Source: Acidaminobacter sp. (GTDB taxonomy: Bacteria; Bacillota; Clostridia; Peptostreptococcales; Acidaminobacteraceae). Taken from it: a stretch of 64,000 nt of DNA. The stretch's first letter is position 1. Each line of letters opens with the position of its first letter. The position numbers were made by a program, and so were the translations under genes. The stretch spans positions 310,001 through 374,000 of the forward strand of contig NZ_JAOTSB010000002.1 in the NCBI RefSeq assembly GCF_030247605.1. Reading direction: 5' to 3'. The notes under the pieces are model-generated. The model was not told the DNA's origin. It did no database searches and saw only the letters and a program-made list of their open reading frames with translations. This document shows, in pieces, positions 51,455-59,460 of the stretch.

Positions 51455-52555
51455 TCAAATTCGCGCCTCAATCAGCAGGTCATCTCCTATTTCGACGGCC
51501 TTCATCCCTTTCAGGCGAACCGCATTCTCGAGAACCTCTATACCGCTTCCGCCTACCGGGGTCGGCGCATTCTGCCCTCCCAGGATCTTGGGCGCTATAA
51601 ACATCAGAACTTTGTCCACGATTTTGCTTTCCAGGGCTGAGGCATTCAGCGTCGCGCCGCCTTCCAGAAGCAGACTGTCAATGCCCTGCTCTCCAAGGAC
51701 AAACATGAGATAGTCCAGGTCGACCTTACCGTCCTTTTGAGGCGTAATGATCAGCTTTACGCCCGGCATGGACTGAAGCGCGGTTGCCTTTTCACTGTCC
51801 GCACGGTCTGTGGTCGCGATCAGGGTCGGCGCGTCTGAGTCCAGATGCAGTATTTTGGCGTTCAGCGGAATCTTCAGGGTCGAATCCACCACAACCCTGA
51901 TTGGATCTCTGCCCTGCTTGCCTTTCAGCCTCGTGGTCAGCTTAGGGTCATCCTTGAGGACCGTTCCAATGCCCACCATGATAGCCTTCAGTTCGTGACG
52001 AAGCTGATGCACATATTCCCTGGCAGCCTCAGAGGTAATCCATTGTGATTCACCGGTGACCGTGGCTATCTTTCCATCCAGGGTCATGGCTGCCTTCATG
52101 ACGCAGAAAGGCTTTTTAGTGGTGATGTATTTGATGAAGACTTCATTGAGGGCTTTTGCTTCTTCTTCCAGCAGTCCCACTTCGACCTCAATGCCCTGTT
52201 TTCTCAGCATCTGGATGCCCCTGCCTGCGACAAGGGGATTCGGATCCTCCATAGCAATATAGACTTTTGAGAAGCGGTTCTCAATCAGCTTTAAGGCGCA
52301 AGGCGGGGTTTTGCCATAGTGGGAGCACGGCTCCAGGGTGACATAGATTTCAGCGCCCTCAACAGACTCAGACGCATTCTCAATGGCATTCACCTCTGCG
52401 TGAGGCCCGCCGTACATGGCATGATACCCTTCACCAATAACCCTGCCCTCTTTGACGATAACCGCTCCGACCAAAGGATTCGGGCTGGTCCTTCCCGCCC
52501 CGAGTTTTGCCAGCTCAAGCGCACGCTGCATGTGCTGAATATGATAGGCGTTCAT
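51455..52555 (-). CDS. ribD: Bifunctional diaminohydroxyphosphoribosylaminopyrimidine deaminase / reductase
   Basis: 366 residues. The N-terminal deaminase has the zinc motif HAEVNAIENA and EPCSHYGKTPPC (about residues 50-85). The C-terminal NADPH-dependent reductase has MKAAMTLDGKIAT, WITSEAARE and LLLEGGATLNASAL. ATG 52555 follows GAGGAGGGA; the longer frame to 52648 is repeat sequence. It is first in the rib operon, under the FMN riboswitch. Confidence 0.95.
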   Translation of the reverse strand: MNAYHIQHMQRALELAKLGAGRTSPNPLVGAVIVKEGRVIGEGYHAMYGGPHAEVNAIENASESVEGAEIYVTLEPCSHYGKTPPCALKLIENRFSKVYIAMEDPNPLVAGRGIQMLRKQGIEVEVGLLEEEAKALNEVFIKYITTKKPFCVMKAAMTLDGKIATVTGESQWITSEAAREYVHQLRHELKAIMVGIGTVLKDDPKLTTRLKGKQGRDPIRVVVDSTLKIPLNAKILHLDSDAPTLIATTDRADSEKATALQSMPGVKLIITPQKDGKVDLDYLMFVLGEQGIDSLLLEGGATLNASALESKIVDKVLMFIAPKILGGQNAPTPVGGSGIEVLENAVRLKGMKAVEIGDDLLIEARI

Positions 52556-52577
52556 CAGTGTTCCCTCCTCTTTAAAT

Positions 52578-52672
52578 GAAACTGGGGGTCGATAGGCGTT
52601 TTCCGCTGACACCGAGTTTCTTCCCAAATGAAACCAGGTGTCTGACACCGAGTTTCTTCCCTGACACCGAGT
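52578..52672. repeat. Palindromic repeats in the ribD leader
   Basis: One long form at 52578-52620 (GAAACTGGGGGTCGATAGGCG to CCGCTGACACCGAGTTTC), one short form at 52630-52656, and a half unit CTGACACCGAGTTTC at 52661-52675. They sit in the transcribed leader between the riboswitch terminator and ribD. Confidence 0.75.
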
Positions 52673-52699
52673 TTCTTCCCCAACTTCAGCTTTTTTTGA

Positions 52700-52736
52700 A
52701 AATAAAAAACCCTGAAGCGTTGTTCTTCAGGGTTTG
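52700..52736 (-). terminator. FMN-riboswitch expression-platform terminator
   Basis: Minus-strand AAACCCTGAAG, an 8-base loop, CTTCAGGGTTT and a T-run. TCTTCAGGG at the 5' end of the aptamer is complementary to CCCTGAAGA of this hairpin, so the two structures can be mutually exclusive. Confidence 0.88.
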
Positions 52737-52790
52737 ACAATACAGCTTTGATCGAGGGTGCGGGGAAACAGCACCATCGGCAAAAAATCA

Positions 52791-52900
52791 ATCTTCTTCC
52801 ATCCAGACTTTACTGTCGGTTCTGGAATTGCACCAGATCAACCGCGGGAGCGGCTCGTGGACTGTACCACCGGTCGGGAATTTCACCCTGCCCTGAAGAT
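52791..52900 (-). ncRNA. FMN riboswitch (RFN element)
   Basis: On the minus strand it begins ATCTTCAGGGCAGGGTGAAA and TTCCCGACCGGTGGTA. It has the conserved AGTCCACGAGC and TTGATCTGGTGCAATTCCAG segments and ends AACCGACAGTAAAGTCTGGA. P1 pairs ATCTTC with GAAGAT. It represses ribDEBAH when FMN is abundant. Confidence 0.96.
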
Positions 52901-53097
52901 GTTATGAAATTACTAACATGATAATATGAATCCAGCGCCATGTCAAACCTTTATCTTAATCGATTTTCAATTCACGAACATTAAGAGTTCATCGCGGCAT
53001 ATTGTTCTCCCAAAAATACTTTATAAAATTTTGTAGTACATTCTCCGCCTCATTTGCGAAAGCTTTGGCTTTTTTTCGGGAATTTTCTGAATACGGG

Positions 53098-53126
53098 TTG
53101 ACATCTGGTTCTGCAGGGTTTACACT
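53098..53126 (+). promoter_or_regulatory. Promoter of the aromatic amino acid operon
   Basis: TTGACA, 17 bases, TACACT, predicted to start transcription near 53133, upstream of the leader peptide. Confidence 0.8.
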
Positions 53127-53206
53127 GAGAAAAATTCTTCACAGGCGCAACTGCTCTTTTATGGGAGAACAGGCGCCTCAGTCAATTAAGGAATGGGTGG
53201 TTTGAG

Positions 53207-53359
53207 ATGACTCTGGTCCAACGTACGCTTAAACTTACAGCCGAATATTTTGGTTACTTTAGCTGGAGCTTTTACTTTTATGGCTTCGGCTTTTTGGCGT
53301 ACGGCAAATCGGATAGAACCTCAAATTGCTTAAAGATCGGACTTAGGGCTGCGGCCTGA
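53207..53359 (+). CDS. Aromatic-rich leader peptide of the aroF operon
   Basis: A 50-codon open frame with ATG 53207, GGGTGG six bases upstream and TGA at 53357-53359. Residues 14-32 read YFGYFSWSFYFYGFGFLAY: 12 of 19 are aromatic (six Phe, five Tyr, one Trp). It follows a good promoter and precedes an intrinsic terminator, then genes for Phe/Tyr synthesis. This is the architecture of a ribosome-mediated attenuator: stalling at Phe/Tyr codons when the charged tRNAs are scarce would prevent terminator formation. The function is inferred from the sequence layout only. Confidence 0.85.
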   Translation: MTLVQRTLKLTAEYFGYFSWSFYFYGFGFLAYGKSDRTSNCLKIGLRAAA

Positions 53360-53373
53360 TGTGCCGGCAAGTG

Positions 53374-53435
53374 ACTTAAACCTGATAGAACTTAGACAGG
53401 GCGTCTCTTTAAGTAAAGGGGCGCTCTGTTTTTTT
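53374..53435 (+). terminator. Attenuator region: antiterminator segment and terminator upstream of aroF
   Basis: ACAGGGCGTCTCTTT (53396-53410), loop AAGT, AAAGGGGCGCTCTGT and a seven-T run form a 15-bp terminator including G-T pairs. ACTTAAA (53374-53380), 15 bases after the leader stop, is complementary to TTTAAGT (53408-53414) at the terminator apex, a possible antiterminator pairing. RNA folding would be needed to establish the full alternative structure. Confidence 0.82.
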
Positions 53436-53457
53436 ATATTCGAAAGGAGGTGGTGGC

Positions 53458-53634
53458 ATGAGCGAAGACGGCTTTTATGGTTATTGTGGCTTAAACTTGA
53501 CCATCGGCAAAAACAACAAAACTTATAAAACCTTAGGAGGCCAATTTTATGATTATAACGCTCAAAACGACCACCACTCACGAGGAATGCGAACACATCA
53601 TGGATGTGATCCGGCAGCACGGATTAGAAGTTGA
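53458..53634 (+). CDS. Possible second short ORF overlapping the aroF start
   Basis: A 58-codon frame with a very strong AAAGGAGGTGG before ATG 53458, beginning MSEDGFYGYCG, then out of frame across the aroF start. It contains the GACCATCGGCA word. It could be a second regulatory peptide read after the terminator, or chance. Only the ribosome binding site and the aromatic start argue for it. Confidence 0.3.
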   Translation: MSEDGFYGYCGLNLTIGKNNKTYKTLGGQFYDYNAQNDHHSRGMRTHHGCDPAARIRS

Positions 53635-54658
53635 ACTCGCCCAGCGAGGCCATGCCAGAGAGCTCCGACTCACCGGCGACATAAACCGCCTGGACTTCTC
53701 GGTAATCTCCTTCCACCCCCATGTCGAGGACATGAAGCGCATCAAATCGTCTTACAAGCTGGCCAGCAGGGAATTCCACCCGGAGGACACTGTGGTTGAG
53801 GTCGGTGGACTTCGCATAGGCGGCGGGGATTTGACCGTCATGGCCGGGCCCTGCTCCATTGAGAGCCGGGAACAGATCGATGTCATTGCCCAGGCAGTTA
53901 GTGCTGCGGGCGCGACAATCCTGAGAGGCGGCGCGTTCAAACCACGCACCTCCCCTTACAGCTTCCAGGGACTGGGTGAGCTGGGGCTGAAGCTGATGAA
54001 GGATGCAGGTGCGGCGAACGGCATGCCAATTGTCACCGAAGTCATGTGCACCGAGGACTTCGACCTGGTCGAGGCCTACACGGACATCCTGCAGATTGGC
54101 GCAAGAAACATGCAGAACTTCTCCCTCCTGAAGCGGGCCGGACGTTCGAAGAAGCCGGTGCTGCTCAAACGCGGCATGTCGTCGACTATTGAGGATTTCC
54201 TCATGAGCGCGGAGTACATATTGGCCAGCGGCAATCCAAACGTGATTTTGTGCGAGCGCGGCATCCGGACCTTCGAGCCGCACATGCGCAACACCCTGGA
54301 CCTGTCCGTGGTCACAGCCATCAAGACCCTGAGCCACCTGCCAATTATTGTGGATCCAAGCCACGCCACAGGGCGGCGTGAAATGGTGGGGCCGCTGTCC
54401 AAAGCCGCTGTCGCGGTGGGTGCCGATGGTCTCATGATCGAAGTTCATCACGAGCCGGAAAAAGCGCTCTCCGACGGACCGCAGTCACTCAGGCCGCGGG
54501 AGTTCGAAATCCTGATGCACCAGCTTAATCAGATTCACAACCTGTGCAGGCTGCAGGATCAGATATATAGTGATAAGCCAATTGTTATAGAAGTAAAAGT
54601 GCTAAACAATAAGAAAGCTGACGATAAGGTGGGGCTTAGGCATGCGAACATCGGATAA
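53549..54658 (+). CDS. aroF: 3-deoxy-7-phosphoheptulonate (DAHP) synthase, type I beta
   Basis: First step of the shikimate pathway. 369 residues: an N-terminal ferredoxin-like regulatory domain (about 1-70, [21 protein letters not shown]) and a TIM-barrel catalytic domain with [38 protein letters not shown] and [11 protein letters not shown]. The N-terminal domain is typical of enzymes feedback-inhibited by Phe/Tyr or prephenate. TTAGGAGG precedes ATG 53549. It is first structural gene after the leader-peptide attenuator and overlaps tyrA by 17 bases. Confidence 0.95.
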   Translation: MIITLKTTTTHEECEHIMDVIRQHGLEVELAQRGHARELRLTGDINRLDFSVISFHPHVEDMKRIKSSYKLASREFHPEDTVVEVGGLRIGGGDLTVMAGPCSIESREQIDVIAQAVSAAGATILRGGAFKPRTSPYSFQGLGELGLKLMKDAGAANGMPIVTEVMCTEDFDLVEAYTDILQIGARNMQNFSLLKRAGRSKKPVLLKRGMSSTIEDFLMSAEYILASGNPNVILCERGIRTFEPHMRNTLDLSVVTAIKTLSHLPIIVDPSHATGRREMVGPLSKAAVAVGADGLMIEVHHEPEKALSDGPQSLRPREFEILMHQLNQIHNLCRLQDQIYSDKPIVIEVKVLNNKKADDKVGLRHANIG

Positions 54659-55796
54659 CGAAGAGGTTCCGTTTTTTAAAAGCATCAGCATTGTAGGACT
54701 TGGGCTGATTGGCGGATCTCTCGCCAAAGCCCTCAGACTTAAGGGCTTTCTGGGGGGATTGAACGGTTTTGATCCGGATCCCCAGACACTGGTCCAGGCG
54801 AGGCAATCGGGATTGTTTACGATGGTGGATGCGGTGCCTGCTGCTAACTCGTCTGGTACAGCTTCCGAACTCGTGGTGATCGCAGTGCCGCTTGGCAAGG
54901 TCAGGGAAGCCATGGTCAGTGCTTTGCCTCTGATCGGTCCCGGCACCGTGGTCATGGATGTGGGCAGTGTCAAAGGCACCGTCCATGAAACGGCAGTGGA
55001 GATCTTGACAGGGACAGGCGCTGTCTTCGTGGGCGGACATCCTATGGCAGGCTCTGAAAAAGGCGGCTTCAACGCCGGATCGCCTATATTGTTTGAAAAC
55101 GCTTACTTTTTCCTGACACCGGATGCGCATTTTGAGGGTCTGGTTCGCGGGGTACAGCCGGTGGATCTGCTGAAGCAGATGATCTTGAAGCTGGGCGCAC
55201 TTCCGGTGATTACCGAACCAAAAGCACATGATGCTTTGACAGCACGACTCAGCCATCTGCCCCATCTCACCGCTTCTATTCTGGTCGAGGTCTTTGCGGC
55301 TTCCCTGCCGACGGATCAGCTGAAGTTCGCCGGCGGCGGCTTCAGGGATTCCACCCGGATAGCCATGGGTGATCCGGCGCTCTGGCGGGACATCTTCGTC
55401 CACAACCGCTCAGAAGTCATTTCGAGTATTGACACTTTGGTAGATGGGCTGATGCGGTTTAAAAAAAACCTGCAGGACGTCGAGGACCAAGCCATTGTCG
55501 AGACACTGGGCGAGGCCCAGCGCCTTCGCTCAGGACTCATCACGATCCGCCCGAGCGAAGAGGTGTCTCTTTATCCCCTCCGACTCGAGCTCGAAGACCG
55601 ACCGGGGATCCTGGCAGAAGTCACCAAGCTTCTTGCAGACCACCAGCTTGACATCAAGGACCTCGCCCTGGATCACTCCAGAGAGAACCAGCGCGGCGCC
55701 TTCACCCTCAGCTTCGCCTCAAATGCCGACCGCTTGACGGCTGCGTCGCTGCTGAAAGCTTCAGGGATTGGGATCGGGGTAGTTGATACAGACTGA
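54642..55796 (+). CDS. tyrA: Prephenate dehydrogenase with C-terminal ACT domain
   Basis: Oxidative decarboxylation of prephenate to 4-hydroxyphenylpyruvate for tyrosine synthesis. 384 residues: IVGLGLIGGSLAKAL (NAD site, about residues 17-31), GHPMAGSEKGGF, the His of RLSHLPHL, and a C-terminal ACT domain starting RLELEDRPGILAEVTKLLADH for allosteric control. AAGGTGGGG precedes ATG 54642. The stop is immediately followed by structured repeat copy 3. Confidence 0.94.
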   Translation: MRTSDNEEVPFFKSISIVGLGLIGGSLAKALRLKGFLGGLNGFDPDPQTLVQARQSGLFTMVDAVPAANSSGTASELVVIAVPLGKVREAMVSALPLIGPGTVVMDVGSVKGTVHETAVEILTGTGAVFVGGHPMAGSEKGGFNAGSPILFENAYFFLTPDAHFEGLVRGVQPVDLLKQMILKLGALPVITEPKAHDALTARLSHLPHLTASILVEVFAASLPTDQLKFAGGGFRDSTRIAMGDPALWRDIFVHNRSEVISSIDTLVDGLMRFKKNLQDVEDQAIVETLGEAQRLRSGLITIRPSEEVSLYPLRLELEDRPGILAEVTKLLADHQLDIKDLALDHSRENQRGAFTLSFASNADRLTAASLLKASGIGIGVVDTD

Positions 55797-55798
55797 CG

Positions 55799-55957
55799 CG
55801 AAGGCTAACAGACGTGTATCCGCGAAGGCTAACAGACGTGCACAAACAGAGAGAATACCGAACTGAAGAGAGCTTGCTCTCTGAAGTACGGGGTTGTCGC
55901 TGTTTGTATAGGGCGCAGCCCGTGACCGAAGCGCAGCAAAGCGAAGCGAGGTGCACG
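55799..55957. repeat. Structured repeat element, copy 3 of 3
   Basis: The 5' block GCGAAGGCTAACAGACGTG is duplicated (55800 and 55824). Then come CACAAACAG, a variable stem with right arm CTGTTTGT, the conserved GAAGAGAGCTTGCTCTCTGAAG, TATAGGGCGCAGCCCGTGAC and CGAAGCGCAGC, and a closing GGTGCACGT that can pair with ACGTGCAC. It lies within the operon between tyrA and aroA. Confidence 0.8.
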
Positions 55958-56025
55958 TATGTAAGCCGGAAGTGACGTTCACCCCCAAACCTAACCCAAA
56001 TCTAAACATCAAAGGAGCCCAACTC

Positions 56026-57288
56026 ATGATCAGACGTATAGAACCGGCAAAACTCAGCGGCACCCTCAGGATCCCGCCATCGAAAAGCCTCAGCCACCGC
56101 GCAGTCCTGGCAGCGGCATTGGCAGAGGGAGAAAGCGTCATTGAGAACCTCATCTTCTCCGAGGACATCATAGCCACCACAGAAGCGGTCAGAGCCCTGG
56201 GCGTCGAAGCCATCCAGGAGGGCGACAAGCTCACTATCCGCAGAAGCGGCACGCTAAAAGCGCCAACCGAACCCCTCCACTGCAACGAGTCTGGTTCAAC
56301 CCTCCGCTTCCTGATCCCATTCGCGGGCCTCTTCGACGCCCCAGTGGTCTTCACAGGTGAAGGCAAGCTGACCACCCGTCCGCTGGATCCATACTTCGAC
56401 CTTTTCGACCGTCAAGGCATTAAATACGACTACCCGGGCCAGCTGCCGCTGACCGTCCACGGCAAACTGAAAGCCGGCACCTTCGAAATGCCAGGCCACA
56501 TCAGCTCCCAGTTCGTCACAGGCCTCCTGTACGTCCTACCGCTCCTGGACGGCGACTCCGAGATCATCCTGACCTCGCCTCTCGAGTCCAGGGACTATGT
56601 GACCCTTACCCTCCAGATCCTCAAAATCTTCGGGATCCAGGTCGAGACCGTCACCCCGGAGCACTACAAAATCAAAGGCAATCAAGCCTTCAAACCCGCC
56701 AATTACCGCGTGGAAGGCGACTACTCCCAGGCGGCCTTCTGGATCGCCGGCGGCCTCATGGGCGACGGCCTCATCCTCAAAGACCTCTCCGAGCACTCCG
56801 AGCAGGGCGACCAGCGCATCCTCCAAATCGTCCGGGACATGGGAGGTAACATAGAATGGCAAGACGGCGACCTGATCGTCCGCCCTTCAAAAACCCATGG
56901 TGCTGTCATCGACGCTTCACAGTGCCCTGACCTGGTCCCAATCTGCGCGACCTTAGCCGCAGTCAGCGAGGGTCAGACCCATGTCATCAACGCCGCCCGC
57001 GTCCGCCTCAAAGAATCCGACCGACTCCTGGCCATCCGCACTGAGCTGAACAAGCTCGGCGCCAACATCACCGAAGAGCCCGAAGGCCTCATCATCGAAG
57101 GCGTGGAAGGCTTCACCGGCGGCCAGACAGAAGGCTGGAACGATCACCGCATCGTCATGAGCCTCGCCATAGCCTCCGCCAAAGCCAGCAGCACCATCGA
57201 AATCGAAGGCAGCGGCGCCGTCAAAAAATCCTACCCACACTTCTTCGAAGATTTCGCAGGAATCGGCGGCAACGTCTCAAAGGCCTAA
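56026..57288 (+). CDS. aroA: 5-enolpyruvylshikimate-3-phosphate synthase
   Basis: Penultimate shared step to chorismate. 420 residues. PPSKSLSHRAVLAAAL (phosphate-binding Lys/Ser/Arg, about residues 19-34), CNESGSTLRFLIPFAGLF, RVRLKESDRLLAI and DHRIVMSLAIASA are diagnostic. The stretch CNESGSTLRF has neither the Gly-to-Ala nor the Pro-to-Ser change linked to glyphosate tolerance as far as I can align it. AAAGGAG supports ATG 56026; the frame to 55951 is repeat sequence. Confidence 0.95.
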   Translation: MIRRIEPAKLSGTLRIPPSKSLSHRAVLAAALAEGESVIENLIFSEDIIATTEAVRALGVEAIQEGDKLTIRRSGTLKAPTEPLHCNESGSTLRFLIPFAGLFDAPVVFTGEGKLTTRPLDPYFDLFDRQGIKYDYPGQLPLTVHGKLKAGTFEMPGHISSQFVTGLLYVLPLLDGDSEIILTSPLESRDYVTLTLQILKIFGIQVETVTPEHYKIKGNQAFKPANYRVEGDYSQAAFWIAGGLMGDGLILKDLSEHSEQGDQRILQIVRDMGGNIEWQDGDLIVRPSKTHGAVIDASQCPDLVPICATLAAVSEGQTHVINAARVRLKESDRLLAIRTELNKLGANITEEPEGLIIEGVEGFTGGQTEGWNDHRIVMSLAIASAKASSTIEIEGSGAVKKSYPHFFEDFAGIGGNVSKA

Positions 57289-57387
57289 TCTAAACCAAAA
57301 GCAAAAAACCAAAAGCCATTTTCTCTGCCGATGGTCACACAACGACCACCCAGCCACACAACTCAAGACTCGAAGGGAGCCATTTCC

Positions 57388-58506
57388 ATGCACTTATTAG
57401 ACAACTACCGAAATGAAATCGATCAGCTCGACGACAAACTGGTCGAGCTCCTGGAGCGCCGCATGACCATCGTCGAAGAAATTGGAAATATAAAGAAAGA
57501 AATAGGCATGCGCGTCTACGACCCCGAGCGGGAGAAAAAACTTCTCGCCCGTCTCTCCTCACAAATTAAGCACCCGGACCACCAGACGCGCATCCTCAGC
57601 ATCATGAAAACCATCCTGGCCTCCAGCCGCGCCCTGCAGGACAGCCATCTCGAAGATGTCCTGCCGCAGCACTTCCCGCACGGCGAGCATCGCACCGCCG
57701 GTTACGCCGGCATCCCGGGCTCCTACGGCGAAACGGCCACTCTCAAATACTTCGGTCATAACAAGGACTACCGGGCTTACGCTACCTTCCACGAGGTTTG
57801 TGATGCTGTCCTTTCCGGCGAGCTAGACTATGGCGTCCTGCCGGCGGAGAACTCCACCACCGGGGCCATCAACGAGGTCTATGATCTCATTAGAGAAAAA
57901 GACCTCTTCATCACGGGTGAAGTCCTTGTCCCAATCGTTCATCATTTGATCGGACATAAAGGCGTTAAGATGGAAGACATCCGCGAGGTCCGCTCCCACG
58001 CCCAAGGCCTCGAGCAGTGTACCCTGTTCCTCAACACCCTCAATATTAAGCAGGTGCCTATGAAAAATACTGCTGTCAGCGTCCAGTATGTGGCCCAGCA
58101 GGACGACGTCAGTGTTGCCGCCATAGGCAGCGAGCGGGCCGCTCAGCTCTACGGACTTGAGATTATAGGTAAGGCCATCCAAAACAGCGCCGTCAACACC
58201 ACGCGCTTTGTGATTCTCACCAAAACCCCAGAAACCAGCCCTGAAGCCGACAGCACCTCCATGGTCCTCACCACCCGCCATGAAGCCGGCTCCCTCTACG
58301 AAATCCTGGGATACTTCGCCCAGGAGAAGATCAACCTCTTCCGAATTGAATCCAGGCCCGTCCCCGACCGTCCTTGGGAATACTTCATCTATCTGGATGC
58401 CGAGGGCCGCGCAGATACCGACTCATTCCTGAATGCCATTGACGCCGCCAGAAAACACTGTCCTTATTTTAGATTCTTAGGTACATACAAACGCGGTGTC
58501 ATTTAG
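57388..58506 (+). CDS. pheA: Chorismate mutase / prephenate dehydratase (P-protein)
   Basis: 372 residues with three parts. An AroQ-type chorismate mutase (about 1-85, NEIDQLDDKLVELLERRMTIVEEIGNIKKE) is followed by prephenate dehydratase (GYAGIPGSYGETATLKYF, ENSTTGAINEVYDL, NTTRFVIL), then a C-terminal ACT domain with GSLYEILGYFAQEKINLFRIESRP that binds Phe. AAGGGAG precedes ATG 57388. The sequence at 57326-57336, in the gap before it, is a dispersed TGCCGATGGTC word. Confidence 0.94.
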   Translation: MHLLDNYRNEIDQLDDKLVELLERRMTIVEEIGNIKKEIGMRVYDPEREKKLLARLSSQIKHPDHQTRILSIMKTILASSRALQDSHLEDVLPQHFPHGEHRTAGYAGIPGSYGETATLKYFGHNKDYRAYATFHEVCDAVLSGELDYGVLPAENSTTGAINEVYDLIREKDLFITGEVLVPIVHHLIGHKGVKMEDIREVRSHAQGLEQCTLFLNTLNIKQVPMKNTAVSVQYVAQQDDVSVAAIGSERAAQLYGLEIIGKAIQNSAVNTTRFVILTKTPETSPEADSTSMVLTTRHEAGSLYEILGYFAQEKINLFRIESRPVPDRPWEYFIYLDAEGRADTDSFLNAIDAARKHCPYFRFLGTYKRGVI

Positions 58507-58512
58507 CGTAAA

Positions 58513-58587
58513 AAAACTGGGTGTCGATAGGCGCTAGACGCAATAGGCGCAAGACGCAATAGGCGCTAGCCGCTGACACCCAGTTTC
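58513..58587. repeat. Expanded long-form palindromic repeat between pheA and aroK
   Basis: Outer arms AAACTGGGTGTC and GACACCCAGTTT enclose three direct repeats of about 16 bases, AATAGGCGC(T/A)AGACGC, the last ending GCTAGCCGCT. This is the largest member of the palindrome family here and shows internal expansion of the centre. Confidence 0.8.
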
Positions 58588-58620
58588 ACCTACACAGTAA
58601 ACCCGAAAGGAGCTGTTACT

Positions 58621-59442
58621 ATGGACCGTCTTCAAGAGCTCAGAAGCCAGGTCGACCACTGCGACCGCGCGCTGGCCACCCTGCTCGAAGAACGTCTCAG
58701 TATTATTCTCGACATCATGGAAGAAAAAAAATCCCTTGGTATGCCTATTTTTAGCCAGGACCGAGAGCGCGCCATCATACAAAACATAGGTAATTATGTC
58801 CATGACCCGGCTTTCCGCGAAGAGATCAAGACCATCCAGACTCACGTGCTCAGGAGCTGCAGGCGGATCCAGTCCCGCCTCCTCTTCCCTTACCACATCT
58901 CGCTGGTGGGCTTTATGGGGAGTGGGAAGACGACCATCGGCAAAGCGCTTTCTAAAATGCTGGCTATGGACCAGATCGACGTGGACCAGGTCATTGAGAC
59001 CCGGGCTCGCATGAAAATCAGCGACATCTTCGCCCAGTACGGCGAGCCTTACTTCCGGGAGCTGGAGTCGAAGACCGTGGAGGAGCTGAGCCAGCATCAG
59101 AACGTCATCATCCTGTGCGGCGGCGGCGGGGTCGTGCTGAACAAGACCAACGTGGACAACCTGAGAAACAACGGCATTGTCGTCTGGCTGAAAGCCAGCC
59201 CGGAGCAGATCTACAGCCGCATCGCCACCGACGACACCCGTCCGCTCCTCAAGGACAACATGTCCGTGGACAAAATTGGCACCCTGATGGATCCGCGACT
59301 TTCCCTCTATGAATCTGCGGCGGATATTGCTATTATTACAGATAACAAGACCGAAGAAGAGATTTGCATGGAGATCGTCGACCGCCTGATGCAGCTGGAA
59401 ATCGACCGCCCTCTGCCTCTTCGGGACGTCAGCAGCCTATAG
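58621..59442 (+). CDS. aroK: Chorismate mutase-like domain fused to shikimate kinase
   Basis: 273 residues. Residues 1-88 are an AroQ-like helical chorismate mutase domain (MDRLQELRSQVDHCDRALATLLEERLSIILDIMEEKK, then SQDRERAIIQNI). Residues 92-260 are shikimate kinase with Walker A GFMGSGKTTIGK (98-109), the shikimate-binding DVDQVIE, FRELESK and LCGGGGVV. The Walker A codons ACGACCATCGGCAAA contain the dispersed word exactly. AAAGGAG precedes ATG 58621. The operon therefore encodes two AroQ-like domains, here and in pheA; whether this one is catalytic needs residue-level comparison. Confidence 0.9.
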   Translation: MDRLQELRSQVDHCDRALATLLEERLSIILDIMEEKKSLGMPIFSQDRERAIIQNIGNYVHDPAFREEIKTIQTHVLRSCRRIQSRLLFPYHISLVGFMGSGKTTIGKALSKMLAMDQIDVDQVIETRARMKISDIFAQYGEPYFRELESKTVEELSQHQNVIILCGGGGVVLNKTNVDNLRNNGIVVWLKASPEQIYSRIATDDTRPLLKDNMSVDKIGTLMDPRLSLYESAADIAIITDNKTEEEICMEIVDRLMQLEIDRPLPLRDVSSL

Positions 59443-59460
59443 CGCTTAGGAGGGAACACT

